Positions 47,774-57,885 of a DNA stretch of 64,000 nucleotides are shown piece after piece; the first letter of the stretch is position 1, and each line of letters opens with the position of its first letter. The position numbers and the translations under genes were made by a program. Under the pieces are notes generated by a model. It did no database searches. It saw only the letters and a list, made by a program, of their open reading frames with translations, and was not told the origin of the DNA. This stretch comes from Pomphorhynchus laevis. Lineage: Eukaryota > Acanthocephala > Palaeacanthocephala > Echinorhynchida > Pomphorhynchidae. The stretch is taken from the NCBI GenBank assembly GCA_012934845.2, contig WNNJ02001649.1, positions 1 through 64,000 of the forward strand, in the 5' to 3' direction.

Positions 47774-49195
47774 ATTAAACATATCCACTTTAAATATAAA
47801 CATATCTTATATTTATTATTAAATTTGTATCAAACTAACAAACTTTGTGCAAACTATAGGTGATTACTTACTGTTCTTTTCGATCATGAATGGTTTCAAT
47901 CTAGAGTTCGTCTTCTTCCTGTTTTTTAGTTTCGTGCTAATCCGACAGCGTCAGATACAGTGTAATACCGATCTTTTAAGATGGATGAGCAGAAGCAATG
48001 ATTGTTTTGAGAAGCAATAAAAAACAATGCTGCAGCAGGCCGAAATACACTCAAGGCTGAATGAAGTGTTTTTGGTGTGTTGTATTGTTTTTATTCCTTA
48101 AGTGACCATCACATTTACTATCTAAACGACATAGGTTTTTCTCTATGTAGTGGTGGTGGTGATCAAAGCGTATAAATTGTGCTTGTAGTATTGTCAGTGC
48201 TGGTCCTATTTGCTACTAATGCAAGTGGAACCCTTTTTGATGACGATGCACACATTGGTAAATGGTAAATTGTGTGTATACTTAAGAGATAGAGATAGGC
48301 AATATTTTTACTGGACAAAATATATATGCCGACGACCTTCAGTTTCGTTATTTGTTATGATAGATACCGAAAAAGAGCCAACAAAATGCCAGAATACAAT
48401 ATCATCAATACCGATCGAACATCAGAGAGAGAATGACGAAAGTCTGATGTTTTTTCATGGTCTTGATCAATGCGTGTACAGTGTGTAGTGCAATCCATAT
48501 TGTTGTCCATCCAAAGTAAATGAAAGAAGATGGAAACAAATGTCGATTCAAGTATCAACGAGTCACGATCACTCTTTTTGTGTGATTGGTTTTATACATC
48601 TAATAATTACTATCAGGCTACCGAGATCACCGCAGCAATGGCGAAACGTTAACATATGGAAAAATTAGGATCGATAAAATGGAAAAATCGAACGCATATT
48701 TTTCTAGGACAACAAACACAAAATACAGTAAGCAAAATACAATTTTCGGTTTAAATGAATTACATGATATCATGCTCTCAATGAGAAATACTTTAATGTT
48801 ATTTTTTCAGTTCATTTATTACTTTGAATTCGAAAGTAGTCTTGCATTTGACCGTATTTTATATAAGAAAAGACGTTTACAACAAGTTCACATCAAATAA
48901 ACATATAAAGTACTTCTAACTGGATTGATTCCAAACATATTTATATTATCAATTAAATTAGTTTATTTATTAATCGTAATTTTACTTTCAGCCAATTTTA
49001 AATTGCAGATTTTTTCATTTCAATCGAATCCTACAAAATGCCAAATTTACAATCAAAGGAATATTTCAAATTATTTTGCTTGGAAATATCGAAAATGTTT
49101 ACAACATCAGGAAGAAAACAACAAATATCTCCGTCTCCAATAGCTGGCTATTTTAAAGTTCTATACTTTTCGAATGTATCGTATATTATTTATTA
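47774..49195. other. Spacer with unassigned short open frames
   Basis: G+C content is slightly higher than in neighbouring AT-rich DNA around 47880-48660, with short plus-strand frames (48210-48488, 48679-48900) that show no recognisable domain. This may be an old untranslated exon or fossil. Confidence 0.3.
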
Positions 49196-49204
49196 GTGTA
49201 AGGT

Positions 49205-49895
49205 AGTGCAGCAGGCGCTTTCCTGCAGGCGATCACAAGTGTTCACAAGGAACCAGACTGGACGACAGGGTCATCCGCATATCCACGAATCGTACACTAG
49301 GTCTAGCAGTCTGTGCACCACATCGCTGTCCCTGTGGTGTACAGGTTGACAAATATGGCAGACACGGATTAGACAGTCACAGAACAATTGGTCGGCACTT
49401 TCGTCTGGCCAGGTTAACGGAATCATCAAGGAATCTCTAACATCAGCCGGTTTCCCTTGCAGTCTCGAACTTGTCGAGTTGCCACGCATCGACAGAAGGT
49501 GACCGAGTGGTGCGAACCTGGTCCCTTGGAAGCGAGGACAACTAATTGTTTGAGATCAAATGTGTCCACTACTTATCCGCCTCCCACGTAGCACGCTCTG
49601 CTAAGGGACAGAGAATTATGGCGGCAGATGCAGAGACACGAAAGCGGCAAAAATATGCGTGTCTTAATGCAATGTACACGAAATTCGTAACCGTCGTCAT
49701 CGATACATTTGGCAGCCTAGGCAAGCAAACAGCCGATTTCCTGACCTTGGTCGAAATGCGATTCAACATTATCTGTAATAACAGGCGAGCAAATACCTTT
49801 TTTACTTTAACGCATAAGCGCAGTGATTCAGAGAGGAAACGAGGCATGTATCAGCCAATCCTTCTCCGAGAGCAGTCCCGTTCCATCTGAATGCG
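49205..49895 (+). mobile_element. Retroelement fossil, restriction-like endonuclease-type C-terminal domain (second family)
   Basis: Read across frames on the plus strand: LAVCAPHRCPCGVQVDKYGR and HGLD (CPCG...HG zinc motif), RTIGRHFRLARL, LVELPRIDRR, and a GANLVPWKRGQLIVFEIKC segment. Then 49546-49890 (114 codons) reads LSASHVARSAKGQRIMAADA, ETRKRQKYACL and FVTVVIDTFGSLGKQ. This is the layout of another widespread retroelement tail (HGLSC, RHSRH, RPDGxxLIPW, WDxT, AEARKxxKY, ETxGxxG), likely of the PD-(D/E)xK fold. The usual RPDG reads RPSG here, so a catalytic-type residue looks lost. At least one frameshift is present and no RT precedes it. Dead fragment. Confidence 0.6.
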
Positions 49896-50376
49896 TCGCA
49901 TGAAAGCATAGCTCACTTGTCTTTTATGAATTTACTTTTTTCAATTCATAAAATATTATTTAAAATTTTAATTATACATTTTATCAATTTATAAATATAA
50001 ATTGTAAATATTTTATTTTTATTTATCTTTATTTTTAATTTATATGTTGTATAAAATACGTATACCCAGTTATCAGATCTGATTTATAGATCATTGCAAA
50101 TCTATTTGAATACATAGATTTATTAATAACGATTTAGCAATTAGACATTTTACTAATGTCGAATTGCTAAAATCCATTGATTTATTTAAAAAATTAATCA
50201 AAACTGATTTATTTAAAAAATCAGTTAATAGAGTAGTCGCAAACAGTAGTTTCAATGAAAGCCAAACGATTTCAATTTTTAAAACATGTTTTCCCACCAT
50301 GTTTCAATGTAATATAGTGTAAAAAGTTAAACTTTGTGTTCACGAAAGTAATATTTTAAAGTTTTAACTGTTAGAA
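49896..50376. repeat. AT-rich repeat related to the 92-bp repeat, inverted
   Basis: 49985-50095 is a diverged reverse complement of the family seen at 24009, 25434 and 25950, including its less A/T-rich border (cagttatcagatctgattt). The remainder is AT-rich with a short hydrophobic minus-strand open frame that is probably chance. Confidence 0.6.
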
Positions 50377-50616
50377 ATGGCGGATAAGCCAAATTACCTG
50401 CACTGTAAGGTCTGGTCTGCTTTTAAACGTTATTCTAACGAGGAGACTGTAAAAATGAAATCACGTATTTGGTCTATTGAAAAGTTAGAAGGCTCTGATG
50501 GTTTTTACTAGCTGGATGATGATTGCAGTCTAGTAGCAGGAACGAGCATGACGGTGGGAAGATTACAAATAAAAACATCGACATCAAAAAAAAACTTTTT
50601 TGCTGTGGTTACATAG
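50377..50616 (+). pseudogene. Small open frame with one in-frame TAG, unknown
   Basis: ATG at 50377 opens MADKPNYLHCKVWSAFKRYS, a protein-like stretch, to a TAG at 50509-50511; the same frame then stays open for 34 more codons to a TAG at 50614. Composition is unlike the flanking A/T-rich DNA. It has no recognised domain. It may be a remnant of a gene or transposon. Confidence 0.3.
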
Positions 50617-51834
50617 TTTTTGTAAACACAAGGTTAATAATGAGGCGTCTGTTACTTCTTCCTTTGTAGTGTCAATGACCGCGGACCGTAATTAATGCGA
50701 TCAATGTGGCGTAAGACATGTTTTTAGCTAATTGCTGCTAACCTACTGCCTGTTTTTAGCTAATCGCTAAATCATTCCAATTTCGCTTGCTGTCTTACAG
50801 CCATCACTTTGACTTAGATTTTAATTATTTTTGCTGATCATGTATGCTGTGGATACTTTGTTTCCGAATGCGTCTGGACTGCGCAGATAAAAATGCGTGA
50901 TATTTTATTTTTCTCAACAACATGTAAATACGAGTTTATGAACACTTTAATTTTGCACATTTTGATAAGCATTTTGTAATTGTATTGACTTATCAGAAAT
51001 ATCATTGACCATACTTGAATTTTTAACTGAATTAATACTTGAATTATACATTATATGTTACAATAAAAATAAAAATATAAAAATAGATCGAGAGAAGTAT
51101 AAAAATGTACAGAGAATTGTAGGAATACATGTTACTACGATCACAAGAACAAAATTAGTAAAACATAACGGAATAAAAAATTTTAAATTAACCTTTTGTA
51201 ATTGATAGATTTTTTTTGAAAATTTAAATCTATAGATAACTGTTTTTGCTAGTAATCGGTAATGATATGTTTTTATAGATGATTCAATCAACCAGGACTG
51301 AAAAACTATGAAATTAATACAAGATTCCCAAACTATTTTAAACATTCACGGAACAAAGTTGATATTTCGCCGATCAAAATTAAAATAAATATAAATGGTA
51401 AGAAAATAAAACAAAAATTAAGTTTTTATTGTAATCTTTAATCAATTTAATCTATAATCCTTATTTTGATACATCGTATGTTATTTATAAATCAATTTAA
51501 AAATAATTTTTATAATTATTTATTATTTAATTAATTATTTTATTTGTCATTAATGCTAATTTATATAAGAATTATTTATTATTTATAAATATTCAATTAC
51601 TTATTATTTAATTTAATTATTAATTATTTATTATTTAACATTATTTTTGATTTATAAATTAAAAATTATTCATATTTTGAACTATTCCAAACTAAGATAA
51701 TATAGAAAATCAATCTAGAATCTACAGCAACCTTTCAAAGGTATCACAGTAAAACAATTAGTAATATAAATTAATATTTTAAATAGTTGATAATGATCCA
51801 TTATTGATAAAAAATAATTGGAGCTGGTTTTTTC
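50617..51834. other. AT-rich spacer
   Basis: Short A/T-biased open frames only (51005-51205, 51058-51345). No gene recognised. Confidence 0.35.
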
Positions 51835-52505
51835 AGCAAAGTTTGTCGCAGCAAAGTTTGTCGCAGCAGAGTTTGTCGCAGCAGAGTTTGTCGCAGCAAA
51901 GTTTGTCGCAGCAAAGTTTGTCGCAGCAAAGTTTGTCGCAGCAAAGTTTGTCGCAAGTTTGTCGCAGCAAAGTTTGTCGCAGCAAAGTTTGTCGCAGCAA
52001 AGTTTGTCGCAGCAAAGTTTGTCGCAGCAGAGTTTGTCGCAGCAAAGTTTGTCGCAGCAGAGTTTGTTGCAGCAAAGTTTGTCGCAGCAGAGTTTGTCGC
52101 AGCAAAGTTTGTCGCAGCAAAGTTTGTCGCAGCAAAGTTTGTCGCAGCAGAGTTTGTCGCAGCAAAGTTTGTCGCAGCAGAGTTTGTCGCAGCAGAGTTT
52201 GTCGCAGCAGAGTTTGTCGCAGCAAAGTTTGTCGCAGCAGAGTTTGTCGCAGCAGAGTTTGTCGCAGCAGAGTTTGTCGCAGCAGAGTTTGTCGCAGCAG
52301 AGTTTGTCGCAGCAAAGTTTGTCGCAGCAGCAAAGTTTGTCGCAGCAAAGTTTGTCGCAGCAAAGTTTGTCGCAGCAAAGTTTGTCGCAGCAAAGTTTGT
52401 CGCAGCAAAGTTTGTCGCAGCAAAGTTTGTCGCAGCAAAGTTTGTCGCAGCAAAGTTCGTCGCAGCAAAGTTCGTCGCAGCAAAGTTGGTCGCAGCAAAG
52501 TTTTT
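51835..52505. repeat. 15-bp minisatellite, about 44 units
   Basis: Tandem units of AGTTTGTCGCAGCAA, with a common G variant (cag instead of caa at the end), run for about 670 bp with almost no other change. Irregular steps occur near 51950 (a 9-bp deletion, gcaagtttgtc) and near 52328 (an extra cag). The last three units carry ttcgtc or ttggtc variants. Since 15 is a multiple of three, both strands stay open (QQSLS, SKVCR and AKFVA on plus; RQTLL on minus); the sequence gives no reason to call it a gene. Confidence 0.95.
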
Positions 52506-52517
52506 TATATTAAATAT

Positions 52518-52630
52518 TTGCTAGGTCAACTTGTGTGACCTAGCAACTTTCATTACATAATTTAGCTTTTTTAAATATCTAAAAACTATCAGGTATAGTT
52601 CAAAAATACCTGATAGTTCCTAGATGTTTA
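52518..52630. other. Two hairpins immediately after the minisatellite
   Basis: Hairpin 1 has perfect 11-bp arms at 52518-52528 and 52536-52546 (ttgctaggtca, 7-nt loop). Hairpin 2 has 25-bp arms at 52572-52596 and 52606-52630 with three mismatches, of which the inner 13 bp (aactatcaggtat) are perfect; the loop is 9 nt. Confidence 0.75.
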
Positions 52631-53640
52631 AAAATTTAAATACAGATCAGGATGGATATATTTCAGATAATTTAGCATTCATAACTGGATTACTAGTTCT
52701 GATTCAATCGGTCTTTATGATCTCATACTAAACAATCTATAATAAGCATGCTAGAAAGCGTCTCGGACAATGCAGTTTCTAGAGTTTATGATGGAAATTT
52801 TTATATGCTTTATGAAATCGAATTCGTAGTTTAGCGGTCAAGAACGCAAGCCAAGTGCAGAGAGCTTCAGCTCGTATTTCGGATGAGTCAAATTTCGAAA
52901 AGAGAATAGTTGATAGTCAGCCTTCTGATGAGCCAAAATGTGGCATAAATAGGGAGAAACGAAAACGGATTTGGCAATGGTGCTGTTAGTAGTAAGATTG
53001 TTTATAATTTGAAGTCAAATGTTCCTTCTGTAGCTGGTTTTCAATGCGAAAGTCACCTAGTGCGTGATCCTTCAACTTTATATGTTATCGGTATCCTTAA
53101 GTTCCAGTTATTATTGTTGCCTTTTATTATCTTCCTATTGCTTTTAATATAAATCGATTCTTATGCTCATTTGTTTCCAATCACTTTCTATTTTGATTAT
53201 TCCGGCATTATCTAGGCCAATACAATGATCATATGTAAGCTAGTTGTTGACCAATGCCGACCTTTATCGTATTTTTTTGAGTGCGTATTTATGCTGCGAT
53301 ACTCTTGTATTTAATTCTTGTTTGGTTTAGACTACATGTTGGTTAGGACATTGCGAACTAGGTACCATATATACATTTCAGATGGCTCATTATTGGATTT
53401 TTCTTAAACAAGTCACTAAGAGTTGGTTCCTTTTTGTGAAACAATACTGTATTCAAGGTTGATTCCTACATGTCTTTTAATAAAAATAAAAATAACAATT
53501 AAATCTATTATTAGATTTATTATTAATTATACGACAAATCTTATCAATAAATAAATATTTTTTAATAGAAAGATAACACAAGGCAACAGAACAGAACACA
53601 ACACATCAGCCAGTACTTAGACAACGCACGATACACAGCA
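52631..53640. other. Unassigned sequence before LINE-A
   Basis: Around 52810-52990 one plus-strand frame without a start codon reads NASQVQRASARISDES and REKRKRIWQW, which looks like part of a coding sequence, but I know no family. The remainder includes the A/T-rich 3' flank of LINE-A. Confidence 0.3.
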
Positions 53641-53677
53641 GAACCATAATTGTTCATCTGTAGTCTTCCAAAACCTC

Positions 53678-55723
53678 CTACAAGCTGATGTCCAGAGAAA
53701 TCAAAGCCCTCCAACCAATCCAACTCGCCACCTTACGACTGAACCACCCGGGGTCTGCCACCCCCCGAAGGATCCAATCGCGGCGGACGATGCCAGGTAA
53801 GCGGGTCACGAGCAGCTTCAAGAACCTTAGCCTTTGCTCAGGGGGACGTCCTCTTGAGAAGAAGACTAATCCCAAGATAGCCCAGGTACCCCAGAGACGT
53901 ACCTGGGATTTCTCCCTTAATGACAGATGCTGAGCTCGTTTCAGAGCCCACCTAGCTTTCTTCGGGATACGTTTAAGTCTATCCAGGTCAGCTTTCGCCG
54001 ACCAATTCACCGTAACGGTAAACTCGAGGTATTTTACTCGACTTGTAAAGGTGGGAAGTGGTTCAGAGGCAAATATGGAGGAGAGTGCAGAGAGTGCTAA
54101 TCTCTTGAGCTTTTTCTTCGTCGCAGGGGTGCCATGAAAAACAACCACGTGCGATTTCGAGGAGTTTAAAATAAAGTTGGACTTGGGAAGCTGGTCTTTT
54201 AATTTTAAAAAGAACTGGCAGATGTCAGAGACTACGTCTTTGCACCTGCGTCCAGAAAACGGGGCTGTGGTATCATCAGCGTATAACACTAGACGTTTTT
54301 CGCGTTTAAATATTTTGAACAGTTGAATGGAGGCAGCAAGATACAAGATAGGAGAAAGTGGTGAACCTTGAGGCACTCCTGTAATAGGGTAGAACTGACG
54401 TGCATCAGGGTCGTCTTCATAGAAGAATCGCTTGGTGTACAACAGTATCTCTACCCTGTTAACAATTCTCGCAGGCAACCCGAGGGACCTGAGAGAAGAG
54501 ATCACAAAGAGAATGGAGATACGGTCAAATGCGGCAGAGAAATCAAGGAAAATAGCCACAGCGAGTTGATTGCTATTCTCTTGACAAAACTGCTGCACCT
54601 TACCAACTGCTGAATGGACCGAGCGACCTTTGACGAACACATGGAAACCAGTTGGGATTAAATTATGCCTACTCAGATGGACGCGGATTCTACGCGCAAG
54701 CGCCTTTTCGTAGATCGAAACGAGGGAATTTTGAATCGAGATGGGCCGCAGGTCTTTTGGAGATCGAACCGGATTTCTCTTAGGGATAAAAATTCTCTTG
54801 CTAATATTGATGCCGGCTACATCAGAGGGCGATGCTAAAAGCATAGTGACGGCCACTTCTCTCCTTAGATCGGATGTCAAAAGCTGACAGACCCGAGAAG
54901 AGAGTGGAGCGGTGGACTTGAAGGTGCCCGTAAGAGGACCCGAGGCATTCAAGATCTCTGAAACAGTGAAATCCCTACTCCTGAAGTCCCCCCAAGGCGG
55001 GATTGGTTGCGGTGATTGCGTGGCTCCATGATTATGTAGGGCAAGTGACTCCTCCAAAACATTAGCAAGACCGATGCTACCATACCACCCGGATGCCCTC
55101 TCTCTCCAACAAACAAATCTCTCTTTCTTGAATATCTTCCAGAAGGAAGACCGGGACGGATTAAGGAAAGCAATGCTTGCCCTATCCTTACCCAGCTGGA
55201 ACCTATATATAGTGCTCCAGTATTCTTTCGAGAGAGATTGACGTGCAGAAGAAGAGAGATTGGGAAGATGAAGCATATGTGCAAGGGTCTTGAGCTTTGT
55301 TGGAGTGGGATTGAAAAGGCGACCTTTATAGGTAGTCGATAAAATCCCGGTAGCTTGCGAAGAGAGGTAGGAATTGAATTCCGTTAAACTCTCATTCCCA
55401 ATTCGGGGGAAGCGCCGGACAGCTGCCTGAAAGACCGCCACTCTGATTGGATCAAAGTGGAATCTCCTCCGAAGCAGCATGTCCTCTTCTATCCGCCAAC
55501 GAATTAGGTCATGAGAGGTGGACAGATGTTGACGCGACTGTTCAGTACAGAGGGGTTTTAACAACCACCTCTCATGAATCAGTAGAAGGTCGAGGAGTGA
55601 GTTTGTTGTAGAGCAATGAAAGGTAGGGGATGGTGGTTTATGAATGAAGTACCGGTTCCTAGCTCTGCGGAGTGCTGCATTAATCCAGCGACCAGTTCTG
55701 TCGTTGAAATCATCTAGTACCAT
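53678..55723 (-). CDS. LINE-A ORF2, end of endonuclease plus reverse transcriptase
   Basis: The 681-codon frame opens just inside the endonuclease (LDDFNDRTGRW, where most LINEs have GDFN). It then carries RT: GFHVFVKGRSVHSAVGK, FLDFSAAFDRIS (first catalytic Asp, about residue 391), GVPQGSPLSPILYLAASI and LVLYADDTTAPFSGR (catalytic YADD, about residue 480). The thumb and C-terminal region follow (KYLEFTVTVNWSAKADLDRL). RT copies the LINE RNA into DNA at the nicked target. All RT core motifs are present. The start Met is only the first in the open stretch; the true ORF2 began upstream at about 56400. Frames upstream are broken, so the protein is not complete. Confidence 0.85.
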   Translation of the reverse strand: MVLDDFNDRTGRWINAALRRARNRYFIHKPPSPTFHCSTTNSLLDLLLIHERWLLKPLCTEQSRQHLSTSHDLIRWRIEEDMLLRRRFHFDPIRVAVFQAAVRRFPRIGNESLTEFNSYLSSQATGILSTTYKGRLFNPTPTKLKTLAHMLHLPNLSSSARQSLSKEYWSTIYRFQLGKDRASIAFLNPSRSSFWKIFKKERFVCWRERASGWYGSIGLANVLEESLALHNHGATQSPQPIPPWGDFRSRDFTVSEILNASGPLTGTFKSTAPLSSRVCQLLTSDLRREVAVTMLLASPSDVAGINISKRIFIPKRNPVRSPKDLRPISIQNSLVSIYEKALARRIRVHLSRHNLIPTGFHVFVKGRSVHSAVGKVQQFCQENSNQLAVAIFLDFSAAFDRISILFVISSLRSLGLPARIVNRVEILLYTKRFFYEDDPDARQFYPITGVPQGSPLSPILYLAASIQLFKIFKREKRLVLYADDTTAPFSGRRCKDVVSDICQFFLKLKDQLPKSNFILNSSKSHVVVFHGTPATKKKLKRLALSALSSIFASEPLPTFTSRVKYLEFTVTVNWSAKADLDRLKRIPKKARWALKRAQHLSLREKSQVRLWGTWAILGLVFFSRGRPPEQRLRFLKLLVTRLPGIVRRDWILRGVADPGWFSRKVASWIGWRALISLDISL

Positions 55724-55739
55724 GTCATAGCCGCTATCA

Positions 55740-56412
55740 ATGATCCGATCCAGGAGGTCACGATTCTTGTGAATCTCCCCTGGACGAATGTAGACGTTGC
55801 AAGACAGAAACGTTTACCGTTCTTACAGAGAGAAACTACTAAACATGAAAGGGCTGGACAAGAATAATTTAAAAGAAGAGAGGATCTTAAAGAGCATTTA
55901 ACTAGGGTCAAGAGTCCTTGAGATGAAGAGGAGTGAGGGGGGTTATGTACGGAGTATAGTGGGAACAAATGTGCTTAGGGATGAATCGGGTAATGTTATA
56001 AGGTTTTATCACAATGATGATTATTATAAGACGATCCTCATGTATATGTCTTCATAGAGAATCAAAATTTTGATTTTAGAATACTTTTAATTAATTTAAG
56101 AATGTAAACTTAATTACATTTGATTAAGTAAAATGACGACCTTGGTTTCATATGCATTTACAAATTGTTTAATCCATTGAACGTTCTAACCAAACGTGTA
56201 AATCAATTGTGAAGATTTAAAACGTCTTTATTCTATAATCACAAACGAACATTAGACCGCGTCTCCTGAAGGACTATAACATTTGCATCTCGGCCTGAGA
56301 GAAGTCTAAGGGCCGAAGCTCCTCCCGAATTCCACTGAACAATGCTCAGTGAAAAACGTTAACCGATACTTGACATAGAGTTGGCTCAGTTATACGGGAT
56401 TACCGGACCTTA
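55740..56412 (-). pseudogene. LINE-A ORF2 N-terminal endonuclease, interrupted
   Basis: Between ORF1 and the RT frame, minus-strand pieces give the AP-endonuclease start (QWNSGG, LQETRS at about 56254-56350) and its middle and end (HSSSSQG, NVYIRPGEIHKNRDLLDRII at about 55740-55980). The 258-bp repeat sits between these. By comparison with copy 1, about 20 bp of LINE sequence is missing at the insertion. At least one more frameshift separates the later pieces. Confidence 0.7.
55996..56253. repeat. 258-bp repeat inserted in LINE-A (pairs with 59699-59956)
   Basis: From ttataaggttttatc to cgaacatt the sequence is about 99% identical to 59699-59956 (three differences seen). Here it splits the LINE-A endonuclease. 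No terminal inverted repeat or target duplication is clear, so the type of element is unknown. Confidence 0.9.
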
Positions 56413-57834
56413 AACATGACTAGAGATAGAAGGGTTACCCCCTCCACCACTAGCCAGATCCAAGATTACAGGCTGAGAAGAACCCCTTGCCTTCTTTTTC
56501 TTAAGGTCACTAGTCTTTAGAGGGGACACTGTTTCCAAACCAGGACGCTTGTTTGAAACAGGCATCTGAACATCTGGAGTCACAGGCTGCGGGCAGCATA
56601 GGAAGTTGCATAAGTTGGAAATCAAGGCTTCCAGACGGTTACTGGATGCCTGAATTTTAACATCCATAAGTTTCAAAATATCAATGTCAGTCATCTTCCG
56701 TTCCGACGGTAAAGAAGTAACACGGTGATCAGCTGCAGGACGCTGTTTTGAGAATAGGTTAGAATACTTCTTAAAAAGAGGACATCTCCTGGACCAGGAG
56801 GGATGACCATCTCCACAATTACAGCAGCAAAGGGAAGCATCACATTTAACTCCAGAGGTAAGGGAAGAGCAGTTCCCAGAAGAACAGAGACCGCAAATCC
56901 TAGGTAGACTGCACGACGACTCCCAGTGCCCCCACTGGTGACAAATGTTACAGTAAGGATATTTAAAACCATCCTCATCAATCTTAACGAATTTCAGGTT
57001 AAACCCTAGGAATGGGTTCGTACAGGAGCGCTCCAGTATATCTGCTTTAGAGAAATCAGCAGTGGCAAACGCCACAGGGACTTCCAGACCAGCTTTATTA
57101 ACTACTCTCCTCAGAGAGGATAGCTTAAATAGTGCTTTGAAGGAGGCTACATCTTCCTCCTCTAAATGAGTGGGGAAGTTTGTAATTTTTAGTGTAGCCT
57201 GAATAGGCTTAACAGAAATCTTAACAAAGTCTTTTAATTTGAGATTAAAATAAGATGCATAATCAATAAGAAGGTCCGAATTACCGAAAGAAACCTTTAA
57301 ACTGTTATCGAAGGTTCTAACCGAATTAAACATGATTATGTTTCGGCACTTTAATGCAAAATCACGATGGAATACATTAAAAAGATCTTGCCTTTTTATT
57401 GGAATAGTACTAGTGATAATACATAAATTCTTGGCTTTAGGAATAGGGGGAAGAACACCCCCATCAACATGCAATTTTAAGAAATCTCTTACCTTGAGCT
57501 TTACATGTGTTGAGAACTTACCACCAGGAACAGACGAAAATTCCTTTGAATTTGAACAAATTTTGGAGGTTTTTGATCCTCCGCAAGCCCAACAATCGTA
57601 CATTTTGAGTAACTTGGTACAAATCTTATCGTGATACCAATGAGTAGAGAAACACCAAACCAATAGCCGCTTACAATTGTGTAAGCGGCCATCGCATTTC
57701 TTTACATTCGCGATCGTCGTGCTGTTCGTGCAAATTTTGTTTGTGCGCTTGCTGGTTCTTGCTTCATATTTTAGAATGTCCATATTTGCAGCATTTGAGT
57801 TTGCGAGATATCGATCATATGAAGTAAAGTACAC
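56410..57834 (-). CDS. LINE-A ORF1 (nucleic-acid-binding, CCHC knuckles)
   Basis: The 474-codon frame ends SISSHV. A C-terminal cysteine region holds CNICHQWGHWESSC (CCHC), then a variant block (CGLCSSGNC...KC), then CCNCGDGHPSWSRRC (C-x2-C-x3-H-x6-C), the gag-like knuckles of Jockey/I-type LINEs. Upstream are FKALFKLSSLRRVV and KITNFPTHLEEEDVASF, like the RNA-binding domain that precedes the knuckles. ORF1 proteins coat LINE RNA. The N-terminal 80 or so residues are cysteine-rich (YDCWACGG) and may belong to the 5' UTR; a Met near 57600 is an alternative start. ORF1 stop and the start of ORF2 lie next to each other. Confidence 0.8.
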   Translation of the reverse strand: MYFTSYDRYLANSNAANMDILKYEARTSKRTNKICTNSTTIANVKKCDGRLHNCKRLLVWCFSTHWYHDKICTKLLKMYDCWACGGSKTSKICSNSKEFSSVPGGKFSTHVKLKVRDFLKLHVDGGVLPPIPKAKNLCIITSTIPIKRQDLFNVFHRDFALKCRNIIMFNSVRTFDNSLKVSFGNSDLLIDYASYFNLKLKDFVKISVKPIQATLKITNFPTHLEEEDVASFKALFKLSSLRRVVNKAGLEVPVAFATADFSKADILERSCTNPFLGFNLKFVKIDEDGFKYPYCNICHQWGHWESSCSLPRICGLCSSGNCSSLTSGVKCDASLCCCNCGDGHPSWSRRCPLFKKYSNLFSKQRPAADHRVTSLPSERKMTDIDILKLMDVKIQASSNRLEALISNLCNFLCCPQPVTPDVQMPVSNKRPGLETVSPLKTSDLKKKKARGSSQPVILDLASGGGGNPSISSHV

Positions 57835-57885
57835 GATCTATCTGAGGCTTTTAGGAGGAACAGTGCAGAAGCATTAGGGGCATAG

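Larger units (their letters stand above)
53600..57885 (-). mobile_element. LINE-A copy 2, long non-LTR retrotransposon
   Basis: ORF1 (57834-56410) is followed by ORF2. ORF2 begins with the endonuclease start around 56350-56254 (IVQWNSGGASALRLL, then VIVLQETRS), is broken by a 258-bp insertion (55996-56253), and continues with VYIRPGEIHKNRDL and the 681-codon RT frame (55723-53678). Its ORF1 shows CCHC knuckles as in Jockey/I-type LINEs. Copy 1 of the same family lies at 2.1-4.3 kb. The long open frames indicate a younger insertion than LINE-B or LINE-C, but the interrupted endonuclease makes it inactive. Confidence 0.9.

Noticed and set aside
51804-52538. Three overlapping 221-244 codon frames in the minisatellite
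   Set aside because: All are translations of the same 15-bp unit on both strands.
52831-52900. Possible tRNA-like segment
   Set aside because: No cloverleaf or B-box could be laid out.
53688-54613. Plus-strand open frames opposite LINE-A ORF2
   Set aside because: They are antisense shadows; the minus strand carries all RT motifs.
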